Source: Rossellomorea vietnamensis NBRC 101237
Lineage (GTDB): Bacteria; Bacillota; Bacilli; Bacillales; Bacillaceae_B
Direction of reading: 5' to 3'
NCBI RefSeq assembly: GCF_001591825.1
Contig: NZ_BCVQ01000005.1
Location: forward strand, 91,523-155,522
Length of the DNA: 64,000 nucleotides
Shown here: one piece after another, positions 1 through 8,101 of the stretch
Numbering within the stretch: position 1 is the first letter of the stretch
How the letters are laid out: every line of letters starts with the position of its first letter
Notes under the pieces: generated by a model
Seen by the model: the letters and a program-made list of their open reading frames with translations, nothing else
Told to the model about the DNA's origin: nothing
The model's database searches: none
Position numbers and translations under genes: made by a program

Positions 1-82
1 TCTCAGGCTTTAACAATATGCGATAAGAAGGTTTTGACATCGTAAATGTAGTTGTTCTTGTATGAAGTTTCTTTGAACGCAC
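1..82 (-). CDS. Possible start of a truncated CDS running off the window
   Basis: On the minus strand a GTG at 82 is preceded by a strong GGAGG about 9 nt upstream, and the frame stays open to the window edge (27 codons, basic start MRSKKLHTRT). I do not recognise the product. The ribosome site is the main evidence. A competing short frame from an ATG further upstream closes within the window and has no such site. Confidence 0.35.
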   Translation of the reverse strand, partial: MRSKKLHTRTTTFTMSKPSYRILLKPE

Positions 83-170
83 GATTTCCAACCTCCTTCA
101 TTAATCAATTTCATATCCTATTTAATTATAACAAACTGGTTTTTTTTAGCAATTAGAGATTTGAATTTTC

Positions 171-203
171 AAAAAAAGGACTTACCCTGTTTTGGATAAG
201 CCC
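171..203 (-). terminator. Terminator after the Nudix gene (tail of repeat family 2)
   Basis: Read on the minus strand, a GGCTTATCC/GGGTAAGTCC stem is followed by seven T. It lies just downstream of the Nudix gene. The stem resembles the hairpin end of the second dispersed repeat family (see 27114 and 40136). Confidence 0.6.
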
Positions 204-226
204 ACTGCAATGATATGATTCATTTC

Positions 227-652
227 TTATTCATCAAAAACCAGATTCAAATAGTCAGCGTGACCTCTTATTAGTTCGACTTCTTCATCGGATGAGATCC
301 AAAAGAATTGAAAGGTAAGTCCGTCTTCTTCTCCTCCACCTGTTGGGTTGTACTCCCACGCATCAGCCTTTTCATTACAAACGATCTTATAAAAATACCT
401 ATTGTGCATAGCGCCGTCATCATTTCTCCAAAAGTCAGCTGATATCAATTTTTCCACTTCAAATTTTTGAATTCCAGTTTCCTCCTTAACTTCTCTAATT
501 ACAGCGCTATACGTGTCTTCCTCTTCTTTTACTGTCCCTTTAGGTATTTGGATACCAGCTTCAGGAATATCCTTGTGTTGAAATACCAGTACTTGTAGCC
601 TTCCATCTCTTACTCTAGTGACGTAGGCGTATGCTTTTTTTATTGGGGGCAT
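227..652 (-). CDS. Nudix hydrolase
   Basis: This 141-residue protein carries a full Nudix box at about residues 39-61 (GTVKEEE..., then REVKEETGI), which fits Gx5Ex7REUXEEXGU. Such enzymes hydrolyse nucleoside diphosphates linked to another group using Mg2+ held by the box glutamates. The N-terminus (KKAYAYVTRVRDGRLQVLVF) is the usual first strand of a small stand-alone Nudix fold. There is no second domain, so the substrate cannot be predicted. It is monocistronic, with its own terminator just downstream. It is one of four Nudix genes in this window. Confidence 0.85.
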   Translation of the reverse strand: MPPIKKAYAYVTRVRDGRLQVLVFQHKDIPEAGIQIPKGTVKEEEDTYSAVIREVKEETGIQKFEVEKLISADFWRNDDGAMHNRYFYKIVCNEKADAWEYNPTGGGEEDGLTFQFFWISSDEEVELIRGHADYLNLVFDE

Positions 653-748
653 CGGTTCACGCTCCAGTGATTTTTCCCTTTACTATATTGCGAAACAATT
701 CACATCATTAGTAAATTGATTAGTTTTGATAATTAAAGATGGACTGCA

Positions 749-2056
749 CTACTTGATAACCACATTCTCAACCAACGCTACCCCGCCTTGCCCCATCTTG
801 TATCTGTCCCGGGGAATGCGTGCAGTCACCATGACACTAAGGTATTTTTCCTGGCTGAGCTTCTCATAGATATGCCGATATTTCTGTCGGTCAAGGTAGA
901 GCGTCCATCCTTCCAGCGCCCGGGGATAATCGACATACTGTTCACCGTAATGATCTTCGACGATATCAATCCGGAAATGGGTGTCCTGCAGATCTTCATA
1001 CTCTCCGCTGGCAGTGGCATATGGGTCCATCTCCGCCGTTCCTTCTACAAAGAATGGTTCTTCTATATAGGAAATCGGATCATACAATACTTCCCTTCCG
1101 ATAACTGATAATCCGTTTTCCTCCAAATAGGACTGACCCTCCATCGATGTATCGGCATAGCGTTCCAACGGCTCAAATTCCACATCCTGTCCGACGGCAT
1201 TTGTTCCAGCATATTCGGTAAAGCGATCATCCTCCACCATCGCGGTGACATTGACATGGACCATCCCACCAAGTACCTGTTCATACAATTCCTTGTACTT
1301 CATCCTGTCAAAGACGATCCTCCACAGCTGCTCCTCACTGTTTACCGTGTCCCGCACACTTAATACGAAATGGGTAGGTTCCAGGTCCTTGTATGCGCCG
1401 GCATAGCGATAGGTCACGAGTTGCGCGTTCCCACTGAGGGCGAATGGCCGATCAGACATTCCCTTTAAGTCGTACAGGATATCCTTTGCTGTGAGCTCCA
1501 CGGAATGCTTCTTCATATAGTCAGCCAGTTCGTCATCAAGTGGCTGTTCTTCTACACCGCTTTGTTTAAACAATATTTCCTCAACGATTGAAAGGTGACC
1601 CTGCCCCGTTTCGAAATATTCCTTCGGGATGGAAACGGTCGCATACACATCAACCGGTCCTTTCTTTAACGCCTTAAACAGATCCGGGTACTCTTCCCTT
1701 GGTAAATAAACATACCAATCCAATTCATCTTTCTTCATAATCTTGATCACAAAATGACTTCCTTCCAACTCATTGAAGCCATAATTATAATACCTGCCGA
1801 GCTGTGCCTTCCCTTCCAGCGCAATTAATTGATTCGTGAATGTTTCTTCCACCCTGTAAGGAATGTCAGTCCCCTTTAACGAGACCTCATGATCTTTCAT
1901 GAACTCATCGAAAGTGTAACCCGCTTTAAGATTTCCTATTGTCTTTGTTTCTGTTGAAGGAGTTTTTTCTACTTCATTAGAAGATTTTTCTCCCTGTTCA
2001 GCGGCATTACACCCTGACAAGAGCAAGATGACCATTATGATACATAGTCGTTTCAA
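749..2056 (-). CDS. Lipoprotein with three internal repeats
   Basis: The 435-residue product starts with a lipoprotein signal (MKRLCIIMVILLLSGC, lipobox LSGC, lipidated Cys16), so it should be anchored outside the membrane. The mature part is built from three related units of roughly 115-130 residues. Each has a helix with a HEVSL/HSVEL/NGLSV-like patch, then 'LEGKAQL/LSGNAQL/VEGTAEM', then 'L..(S/T)HF.(I/L)' and a YLPREEY/FDRMKY/LDRQKY strand. The repeats are visible by eye but diverged, which suggests old tandem duplication. No enzyme motif is seen and I do not recognise the family. A ligand-binding or envelope role is only a guess. Confidence 0.75.
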   Translation of the reverse strand: MKRLCIIMVILLLSGCNAAEQGEKSSNEVEKTPSTETKTIGNLKAGYTFDEFMKDHEVSLKGTDIPYRVEETFTNQLIALEGKAQLGRYYNYGFNELEGSHFVIKIMKKDELDWYVYLPREEYPDLFKALKKGPVDVYATVSIPKEYFETGQGHLSIVEEILFKQSGVEEQPLDDELADYMKKHSVELTAKDILYDLKGMSDRPFALSGNAQLVTYRYAGAYKDLEPTHFVLSVRDTVNSEEQLWRIVFDRMKYKELYEQVLGGMVHVNVTAMVEDDRFTEYAGTNAVGQDVEFEPLERYADTSMEGQSYLEENGLSVIGREVLYDPISYIEEPFFVEGTAEMDPYATASGEYEDLQDTHFRIDIVEDHYGEQYVDYPRALEGWTLYLDRQKYRHIYEKLSQEKYLSVMVTARIPRDRYKMGQGGVALVENVVIK

Positions 2057-2152
2057 TTACATTCGTCCTTTCAATTTTTGAACTTCCTATTGAAAAAAAT
2101 ACGTCAATCTTTCTGACATGCTTATCCTATTAGGTTGATGACAGAATAATGA

Positions 2153-2180
2153 GGAAAGTGACCGAGTATCGTCACTTTCC
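2153..2180 (-). terminator. Hairpin at the 3' end of the CGNR gene
   Basis: A perfect 10-bp stem (GGAAAGTGAC/GTCACTTTCC) overlaps the stop codon region of the CGNR gene and lies before the next minus-strand gene. Its T-tract is short on the minus strand. Confidence 0.5.
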
Positions 2181-2783
2181 TTTTTGATAAAACCTCCGCA
2201 CCTTCGCACGATTCCCGCAATCCGCCATGGAACACCAGCGGCGACTTTTATTTCGGCTGGTATCGAAAAATAACCATCCGCAAGGGTCTCCCTCACATTG
2301 CTTGACCCGCTCCAATTCTTTTTTTGAAATGAGTAAATCGACAGCTGATTGGAGAATCGGAGGCAGCATAGGGTCCAGGTTTTTTTCTGTTTGTTTGAAT
2401 CTCAAAGTGAATTGATCTTCGTCTTTGGTGACTTGTAGTAATTGATAATAGTGGCTCACTGATTGATTGAAGCGTCCCAGATCCTGCTCGTTGGGCGGGG
2501 TTTTCATTGAAATGTTCTTGAACATACGGTACATGACTTCACGCAGTTCGATCGCCTGCTTCAGGACATCTTCTGCTTTTGAGGGGTTTTCCTCTGCTTC
2601 ACTAAGAAGATCTTGTGCCTGTTGAATTGTCAACACTTCAGCATGTAGGGACCAGTCGACCAATTTGGTGTAACTCGTAAACCAGTCCCGCCTTTTCTCC
2701 GTACTTTCCCGCCAGCTGACGGTATTGATGAAATCCATACATAGTCGTTCTCCGACCATCATATAAGGGTTTGTTTCTGACAT
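2172..2783 (-). CDS. CGNR zinc-finger / ABATE domain protein
   Basis: The C-terminus has the treble-clef pattern C..DPCGWLFFDTSRNKSRRWCSMADCGNR, the hallmark of CGNR zinc-finger proteins. These are thought to be stress-linked DNA-binding regulators. The N-terminal part (ERLCMDFINTVSWR, then a helical region) matches the ABATE domain that precedes CGNR. Length, about 203 residues, is normal. The start is placed at the ATG of MSETN (2783), because the upstream GGAG is 8 nt away and too close to an earlier ATG. It is divergent from the DinB-like gene, so the 117-bp gap may hold both promoters. Confidence 0.85.
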   Translation of the reverse strand: MSETNPYMMVGERLCMDFINTVSWRESTEKRRDWFTSYTKLVDWSLHAEVLTIQQAQDLLSEAEENPSKAEDVLKQAIELREVMYRMFKNISMKTPPNEQDLGRFNQSVSHYYQLLQVTKDEDQFTLRFKQTEKNLDPMLPPILQSAVDLLISKKELERVKQCEGDPCGWLFFDTSRNKSRRWCSMADCGNRAKVRRFYQKGK

Positions 2784-2900
2784 AATCATGACTCCTTTAC
2801 TCTAACCATCATAATACACATTGACAGTTAGAAACAACCGGAGTAAACTTATAACCAGCTAAATTGTTTTAGATGGTTAAATACAATTTCAGGAGGTACT

Positions 2901-3377
2901 ATGATGGAGAATCCAATGTTGGCAGCTGTTAAGACCTTGTTGAAGGAAACATTTGAAGGGCCTGAAGGAAACGGAAGCTGGTACACAGAATCGAAGCCTG
3001 GAAGTGGTTTATTTGGGACGTTAGAAGGATTATCGGCAGAAGACGCTTCGATACCGGTCAACGGCACGACCATCGCCGCCCAAACCGATCATACCCGCTA
3101 TTATCTATGGGTTGCGAGATCCTACTTGAATGGAGAAGAACCCGACAAGGACTGGGAAGCATCCTGGAAAATCACAAGTGTAGACACCAATACCTGGACA
3201 CACTTCACCTCTGAAATTCACCAAGAATACACCACACTGCTTACAACAATTGATTCACTTGACTCCTTAGATGAACAAAACGTAACAGGAATGCTTGGGG
3301 CAATCGCCCACTCCGCCTACCATCTCGGATCGATACGACAAATGATCAAAGAGATTAAAGTTCCAAGTCAGCCGTAA
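2901..3377 (+). CDS. DinB-family four-helix protein
   Basis: The 158-residue all-helical protein has the spaced histidines of DinB/YfiT-type metal-binding bundles: His in QTDHTRYYLW (about residue 61) and His in AHSAYHLGSIRQ near residue 143. DinB-like proteins often act as metal-dependent thiol transferases or stress proteins, but the substrate here is unknown. AGGAGG lies 4 nt before the ATG at 2901, with a second ATG next to it. It is transcribed away from the CGNR regulator, which may or may not control it. Confidence 0.75.
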   Translation: MMENPMLAAVKTLLKETFEGPEGNGSWYTESKPGSGLFGTLEGLSAEDASIPVNGTTIAAQTDHTRYYLWVARSYLNGEEPDKDWEASWKITSVDTNTWTHFTSEIHQEYTTLLTTIDSLDSLDEQNVTGMLGAIAHSAYHLGSIRQMIKEIKVPSQP

Positions 3378-3458
3378 AGTTGAAAAGAGCTTCCGGCATC
3401 ATTAAAAAAGAAGAACCCGTCGTATTTGACGAGTTTCATAATGTTAAGAATACTTAAT

Positions 3459-3645
3459 AAGCGGAATTTTTCCGGTTACCTTTAAGTTGGAACCTGTTTT
3501 CGGGTTAAATAAGCGGAGTTTTTCCGCTTACGCCCAGAAAAAGCGCCTATCATTGGGACTATTGGAGGAAATAGGCGGAATTTTTCCGTCTATTTCAATC
3601 TTTTTTAATAGAAATCTCTAATTAAGCGGAATTATTCCGTCTATT
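3459..3645. repeat. Four spaced copies of a GCGGAATTTTTCCG-type palindrome
   Basis: Short palindromes of the form (T)AAGCGGAATTTTTCCG occur at about 3459-3478, 3508-3530, 3571-3594 and 3622-3645, set roughly 50 bp apart in a gene-free stretch (3378-3903). The linkers differ, so this is not a CRISPR. One linker holds GCGCCTATCAT, which recurs in the similar array at 53461-53570. Confidence 0.75.
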
Positions 3646-3713
3646 TATCAGCCAGTTCTTAAACTCCACCTGACCACCCAACCGACATAAGTCTATAAAA
3701 TAATGATATGGGA

Positions 3714-3744
3714 AACCAGCACATTCTAAATGGGCTGGTTTTTC
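3714..3744 (+). terminator. Orphan intrinsic terminator
   Basis: A 7-bp stem AACCAGC/GCTGGTT is followed by a T-run on the plus strand. It sits 340 bp beyond the DinB-like gene, with no other plus-strand gene between, so it may end read-through from that gene or mark a lost gene. The rest of 3378-3903 has only the palindrome array. Confidence 0.6.
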
Positions 3745-3903
3745 TATAGATTAGTAACTTTGCTTCATCCACCCAGCGTCTGTTAAAAAGTCATCTCTAG
3801 TCAGTTTTTGACCGCCAATATACTCCCTATCCTGGGATCCCCCCTATTCTTTAATAAGTGACAAAACAAGTAAATGCCTTTCTGCTTTTTGGACACATTT
3901 TTA

Positions 3904-4335
3904 TTACGAAGCATCCAATTCCTGCAATGCCTCAAGCAATCTATTCTGCATCTTTTCATCATCACTTATATAAAACACCAGAATATTATTAAATTGGTAT
4001 GCTCTATGTTCAACTACTTCTGCTGTTGCTGTATTCTCTTCAAACCGTTGAAATCCTTTTTCTCTATCACTTGCAGAAGAAAAAACATAAACCGATAATG
4101 TATGTCCCTTTACATTATATACTTCGGGAGTAATTCCGTTTAATTCTTGTATAAAGACGTTCTCACTTTGCAAATCAGTCTCTTTATCCAATTCAATCCC
4201 TTGGTCCGTTATGATCGTTTCTACTTCTTCCAACGTAAAGTTCTTCCCTTCAGTCGGGTTTTCTTCTGTTTCTTGTTGACTACAAGCCCCCATAATCGAT
4301 ATGACCAGTATCAAAAACAATAGTTTTCTAATCAC
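3904..4335 (-). CDS. Small lipoprotein of unknown function
   Basis: The 143-residue product has a lipoprotein signal (MIRKLLFLILVISIMGAC, lipobox MGAC) and a mature domain that starts with an acidic linker. The domain has alternating strands and helices (EEVETIITDQGIEL..., YNVKGHTLSVYVF, NNILVFYIS). Its pattern resembles short Bacillus lipoproteins with no known role. It stands alone with its own upstream region of about 300 bp (4336-4634), shared with the divergent transporter gene, in which I see no other gene. Confidence 0.7.
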   Translation of the reverse strand: MIRKLLFLILVISIMGACSQQETEENPTEGKNFTLEEVETIITDQGIELDKETDLQSENVFIQELNGITPEVYNVKGHTLSVYVFSSASDREKGFQRFEENTATAEVVEHRAYQFNNILVFYISDDEKMQNRLLEALQELDAS

Positions 4336-4634
4336 GTATCCCCCCTACAAAATTAACTTCACTTCCTTAATATTTGCTTGTCGCATCCTCAATTCTTCTA
4401 CTAACCTGCTTTTCTTAAGCTTCTTTTAAAACTTATTAAGATAACTTCTACATTCCCCTGCCGCTACTATGTACCCGTGCCTCTTGTAACCCTTTATATT
4501 CGTTTCATTTTACCCATTTTTTAGAAATTATCCTTTCATTGGTTTAGGTAAGGCAGTTTAAAGGAATCACCGTTAACAACTTTATCAATCCTGCTTAAGT
4601 TTTACGTATCAAATTTATCGTTAGGAGGCACACG

Positions 4635-5504
4635 ATGAAATTTACGGGTATAGGTTTAGTCATTCTTGCCGCTATATGTTGGGGGATTAGTGGAGGGATT
4701 GCTGATATTTTAATGACTAAGGGCTGGGATCCCCTTGTGATTTCAATATACCGAGGGGCTGTTGGGTTTATCTGTTTTTTCGTGTGGTTTCTCCTTCGCT
4801 TTAGACAAAATCGGGGTATCTCTCCACGTAATTGGATATGGTCTCTTTTAGCGGGTGTGGGCGTTGCTGGTAACTTCACATTTTATTTTCTAAGTATCCA
4901 AGCCTCGAGTATTGCCATTGCCGCTACTTTAATGTATACCGCACCTGTATTCGTCCTATTAATCTCCTTTTTATTACGAATGGAGCATTCAACTTGGTTT
5001 AAATGGGGTTGTATTACTGGTGTTCTTTTCGGAATTATCCTGCTTACAGGTGCCTATAATACTGAATCGATTTCAGTGAGTTTGTTAGGAATGGCTGCCG
5101 GGCTTGCTGCTGGCCTTTCCTATGCTTTATTTATATTCGGGTTTAAGAATGCGTCTTCTCATGGAAACCCACCTACCACGTTAACCATTTCATTTTTTTC
5201 ATTTTGTCTCATCCTTTTTTTCTTTACGGACAAAGGGGAGTCAGGAGCTGTACTGGCGTCTAAGGATTTAGGGCTATTTTTACTATTAGGGATTCTGGGT
5301 GCTGGACTGTCCTTTTTAGTGTATGTAATTGGAATTCGAAAGACTACTCCGGCAAATGCTTCGATGGTCGCTATGGTAGAGCCGGTGACAGCATCATTAT
5401 TTGGCGTTCTGGTAATCGGGGATAACTTGAACCTCATCCAAGTGTTGGGAATGGCGGTCATCCTGGTGACGATCACCGTACTTAGCGTGAAACAGTCCAA
5501 CTGA
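4635..5504 (+). CDS. EamA/DMT-family transporter
   Basis: The 289-residue protein has about ten hydrophobic helices in two EamA-like halves. It starts with FTGIGLVILAAICWGISG, and the end of each half carries the usual small-residue helix: SSIAIAATLMYTAPVFVLL and TPANASMVAMVEPVTASLFG. DMT-superfamily members move small metabolites across the cytoplasmic membrane, usually outward. The substrate is not predictable here. AGGAGG precedes the ATG by 6 nt. It converges on the GNAT gene, with a strong hairpin between. Confidence 0.9.
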   Translation: MKFTGIGLVILAAICWGISGGIADILMTKGWDPLVISIYRGAVGFICFFVWFLLRFRQNRGISPRNWIWSLLAGVGVAGNFTFYFLSIQASSIAIAATLMYTAPVFVLLISFLLRMEHSTWFKWGCITGVLFGIILLTGAYNTESISVSLLGMAAGLAAGLSYALFIFGFKNASSHGNPPTTLTISFFSFCLILFFFTDKGESGAVLASKDLGLFLLLGILGAGLSFLVYVIGIRKTTPANASMVAMVEPVTASLFGVLVIGDNLNLIQVLGMAVILVTITVLSVKQSN

Positions 5505-5562
5505 GAAAGATTATTTCATCCAACTAATTAATAGAGAATTTTCCTGAAAAAACATTTAGTTT

Positions 5563-5604
5563 CCAAAGGAAAAGGGATGTGAATGTATAGCCCTTTTCCT
5601 TTGG
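5563..5604. terminator. Bidirectional terminator hairpin
   Basis: A perfect 14-bp stem (CCAAAGGAAAAGGG and its complement) with a 14-nt loop lies between the convergent transporter and GNAT genes. The pyrimidine-rich arms can serve both strands. Confidence 0.8.
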
Positions 5605-5627
5605 TCTATCATTGAAGTATTTAAATA

Positions 5628-6167
5628 CTAATGTCTCAACGCACAATAAATCGAATAATCCACTTCACCCGATATATTTTCCAGGCCATTTGTACACAAT
5701 TCCAAAGCCATTAAATTCTCTTCGGAAGGTGGGAGGTTTTTCTCAGACGCATAGATTCCGAATGCAGTTGATGTCCTAAATCCAAAACGGTGATAGTATC
5801 GAGGGTCTCCTTCAACAACGATTCCTTTGAACCCCATTTCAGCAGCTAATGCGATTCCTTCCTCTAACATAAACGTGCCAACACCATGACGTTGTTTATT
5901 CATTGCCACTGAAACGGGGGACAACATCAAGATTTCATGTTCATGCCTATGACTAATGGGAAGTTTTGAAAGGATACAGTGACCGATAATGGCTTCTTCT
6001 TCCTCAACGACCAGATCAAGCTGTGGAATATAATAGGGGTTTTCCCGGATTTCCTTTACAAGGGCTCTTTCAATGACTCCATCTGAAAAAGTGGTGTTCC
6101 TGAATATCTCATAGACAAAGTCTTCAATAAAACGATATTCTTCTTTTTTAACGGGTCTTATGTTCAT
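5628..6167 (-). CDS. GNAT N-acetyltransferase
   Basis: This 179-residue protein has GNAT features in order: MNIRPVKKEEYRFIEDF, then strand VEEEEAIIGHCILSKL, then SVAMNKQRHGVGTFMLEEGIALAAEMG, which is the acetyl-CoA loop region. The stretch GDPRYYHRFGF resembles the YhbS-type subgroup. The acceptor is unknown. It lies 23 bp downstream of another GNAT gene on the same strand, so the two are likely cotranscribed. Confidence 0.8.
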   Translation of the reverse strand: MNIRPVKKEEYRFIEDFVYEIFRNTTFSDGVIERALVKEIRENPYYIPQLDLVVEEEEAIIGHCILSKLPISHRHEHEILMLSPVSVAMNKQRHGVGTFMLEEGIALAAEMGFKGIVVEGDPRYYHRFGFRTSTAFGIYASEKNLPPSEENLMALELCTNGLENISGEVDYSIYCALRH

Positions 6168-6190
6168 TCATACACCTCCAAAGGTAAGCT

Positions 6191-6922
6191 CTACACACTC
6201 AATCTAATGGCGATCGTCCTTCCAAAACACTTATATCCCAAAGACTGAGCAATGGAAACGGAGGGGGTATTTGATTCAAGGGTCTGATAGTGCATAGTTG
6301 CATCACTTGTTAGCCCTCGTTGTGTGAGGGCATTTACAATTGTCTTCGCATGGCCTTTACCTCTATAAGCAGGATGGGTAATAATCCCGACACTCAGAAA
6401 GCCTGATTCTCCTTTTATCCAGGAACCTGCTGCCACTACTTTCCCATGAAGGATCTGTAATAAGATTGGACTTTTCTCCTCATCAATGGAACTGTGCTGC
6501 CATTCGATTTCAGAGCATGAGTCACGCAATTCTTCCAGTAGCGTTCTATGGTGTTCACTCTTGTATTCAATCACGGATGAAGAGGATGTTTGAAGCAGTG
6601 AATCATCCTCTATATACCCTTGAAATGCCGGGCCGATGATATTGGCATGTTTGCCATCCAACGATTGACTCAGCCATTCAGCATCAAATACTACCGCAGG
6701 TCCTAGGTTCCTTACCGCTTTGCCCAGCACCGGTACGTATTTTAGTGGAGCGGATATGATACAGGAGATTCCATTGGAGAAAGTGTAAATACCGTTATAT
6801 CCATCTAAACTCTTGGAATGCTGCAACACCTTCACATTAGGAACAATCAGGTCTGAGTAGTCACATCCAAGAAACTCAGTCCAATGAGCATACACTCGAT
6901 CTATCATATCTTTCTGAACCAT
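6191..6922 (-). CDS. GNAT N-acetyltransferase, two-part
   Basis: The 243-residue protein has a C-terminal GNAT core: KVVAAGSWIKGESGFLSVGIITHPAYRGKGHAKTIVNALTQ holds the strand plus the R-x-x-G-x-G/A acetyl-CoA loop, and SIAQSLGYKCFGRTIAIRL is the last strand. The N-terminal 110 residues look like a degenerate first GNAT-like half. Substrate unknown. It is the first gene of a likely pair with the downstream GNAT gene. Confidence 0.75.
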   Translation of the reverse strand: MVQKDMIDRVYAHWTEFLGCDYSDLIVPNVKVLQHSKSLDGYNGIYTFSNGISCIISAPLKYVPVLGKAVRNLGPAVVFDAEWLSQSLDGKHANIIGPAFQGYIEDDSLLQTSSSSVIEYKSEHHRTLLEELRDSCSEIEWQHSSIDEEKSPILLQILHGKVVAAGSWIKGESGFLSVGIITHPAYRGKGHAKTIVNALTQRGLTSDATMHYQTLESNTPSVSIAQSLGYKCFGRTIAIRLSV

Positions 6923-6966
6923 CTATTCTCCCCCCTTCTAGCCTTACTCAGTAAATTTGAGAAAAC

Positions 6967-7590
6967 TCAGTTTCCTGAATAATTACTGTTCACTTCCTTC
7001 ATACTGCTCGCGATAAACATCGAAGCATCCTTCTTCATGAACACACGCTTTCCATGATGAAATGTCTTAATTCCGGTAGAAGTAAATCCTACGGCAGAGA
7101 GTGTTTCTTTTAACTCTTCTTGAACAAATCCGTTATGTACCTTTGGGTGGCTGATTTCTTCGTTTTTGTCAAAGTCCACGATGATAAGCTTGCCTCCGTC
7201 ATTGAGGATCGTGAACATTTCCTGTAAAATCTTTCGGGTATCAGGGATGTGAAGAAGAACAAGTGACATGAGGATAATGTCTGCTTTCACATCAGGGGTT
7301 CCCTGAGTAAAGTCGGAATGAAGGACATCAGCGTTGGGGATTGCTCTCTGGGTGATCTTTTCTTTTGCCACTTCTAACATCTGCTCCGATGAATCAATTA
7401 ACAAAACCGATTCGACCATATCGGCAAGCTCCAAACCAACAAGCCCTGTACCGCTCCCATAATCAATCAAGGATTTAGTTTGACTGTCCTGCAGTTCTTT
7501 TTTCACTTCCTCCCCGACAATCTGAGCAAGTTCCTTTCGTTCTTCTGTATCGTATCGCTTGGCCATTTCTTCAAAGACGTTCTGCTCCAT
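6967..7590 (-). CDS. Class I SAM-dependent methyltransferase
   Basis: The 207-residue protein has Rossmann motif I (SLIDYGSGTGLVGLELA, about residues 40-56), motif II acid (LLIDSSEQML), and motif IV (ADIILMSLVLLHIPD). It therefore binds S-adenosylmethionine. The N-terminus MEQNVFEEMAKRYDTEERKELA matches small UbiE-like Bacillus methyltransferases. The target is unknown. It is monocistronic, 44 bp upstream of the GNAT pair. Confidence 0.85.
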   Translation of the reverse strand: MEQNVFEEMAKRYDTEERKELAQIVGEEVKKELQDSQTKSLIDYGSGTGLVGLELADMVESVLLIDSSEQMLEVAKEKITQRAIPNADVLHSDFTQGTPDVKADIILMSLVLLHIPDTRKILQEMFTILNDGGKLIIVDFDKNEEISHPKVHNGFVQEELKETLSAVGFTSTGIKTFHHGKRVFMKKDASMFIASSMKEVNSNYSGN

Positions 7591-7703
7591 CGGTCACACT
7601 CCTATTAAAGGTTCTTTGTTGTCATTATATCAAAAGTCAGTAATGGGGATTCATTTTTGGTACACTACATATAGTCCAAAAAATGAGAAATGAGGTGATG
7701 GTT

Positions 7704-8066
7704 ATGAAACAATTCAGATCGGAAGAACAGCAGCAGTCGATAGAAGCGTTTCAATCGATCATACGTAAATCGGAGAATGCTCTAGCCCGCATGAATCCAG
7801 GTACGCCGCAGACGAATCTTCTTGAAAAGAGATTAAACGCAGCCAGGATTGGCGAAGAAATTCTTCATGCACGATGGGAAGGAAAGGAGTTGGCTGTCAG
7901 CAAAGATGAATTAATGGCAGCAAAGGAGGTGCTGGAGGGCTTGCTGTTAATGCTGCCATCTTTTCTTGAGAAGACAAAGACCGGGAGTGGGCAGCGGACC
8001 TATATCGAGAGAAGGATAAAGGCATTTCAGACTGCTGTTTCCTATTTGGATAATGAGAGTAATTAA
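7704..8066 (+). CDS. Hypothetical helical protein
   Basis: About 120 residues, mostly amphipathic helices with two similar halves (SEEQQQSIEAFQSII and LLEKRLNAARIGEEIL...). Two patches look alike: NPGTPQTNLLEKRLNAA and KTGSGQRTYIERRIKAF. There are no membrane segments and no known catalytic motif. The start is set at the ATG at 7704, because GAGGTG lies about 7 nt upstream; a frame start at 7683 has no such site. I do not recognise the family. Confidence 0.7.
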   Translation: MKQFRSEEQQQSIEAFQSIIRKSENALARMNPGTPQTNLLEKRLNAARIGEEILHARWEGKELAVSKDELMAAKEVLEGLLLMLPSFLEKTKTGSGQRTYIERRIKAFQTAVSYLDNESN

Positions 8067-8068
8067 TA

Positions 8069-8086
8069 GAGCTGGCTCGCCAGCTC
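8069..8086 (+). terminator. Hairpin terminator
   Basis: A perfect GAGCTGGC/GCCAGCTC stem with a 2-nt loop, then a T-rich stretch, lies just after the hypothetical gene and before a convergent gene. Confidence 0.7.
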
Positions 8087-8101
8087 ATTATTTTCTCTCT
8101 C

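Noticed and set aside
788..1108. Plus-strand open frame of 106 codons
   Set aside because: It is antisense to the triple-repeat lipoprotein, has no ribosome site, and its sequence lacks protein-like patterns.
3459..3645. Possible CRISPR-like array
   Set aside because: Repeat units are only about 16 bp and palindromic, spacing varies, and no cas genes are present.
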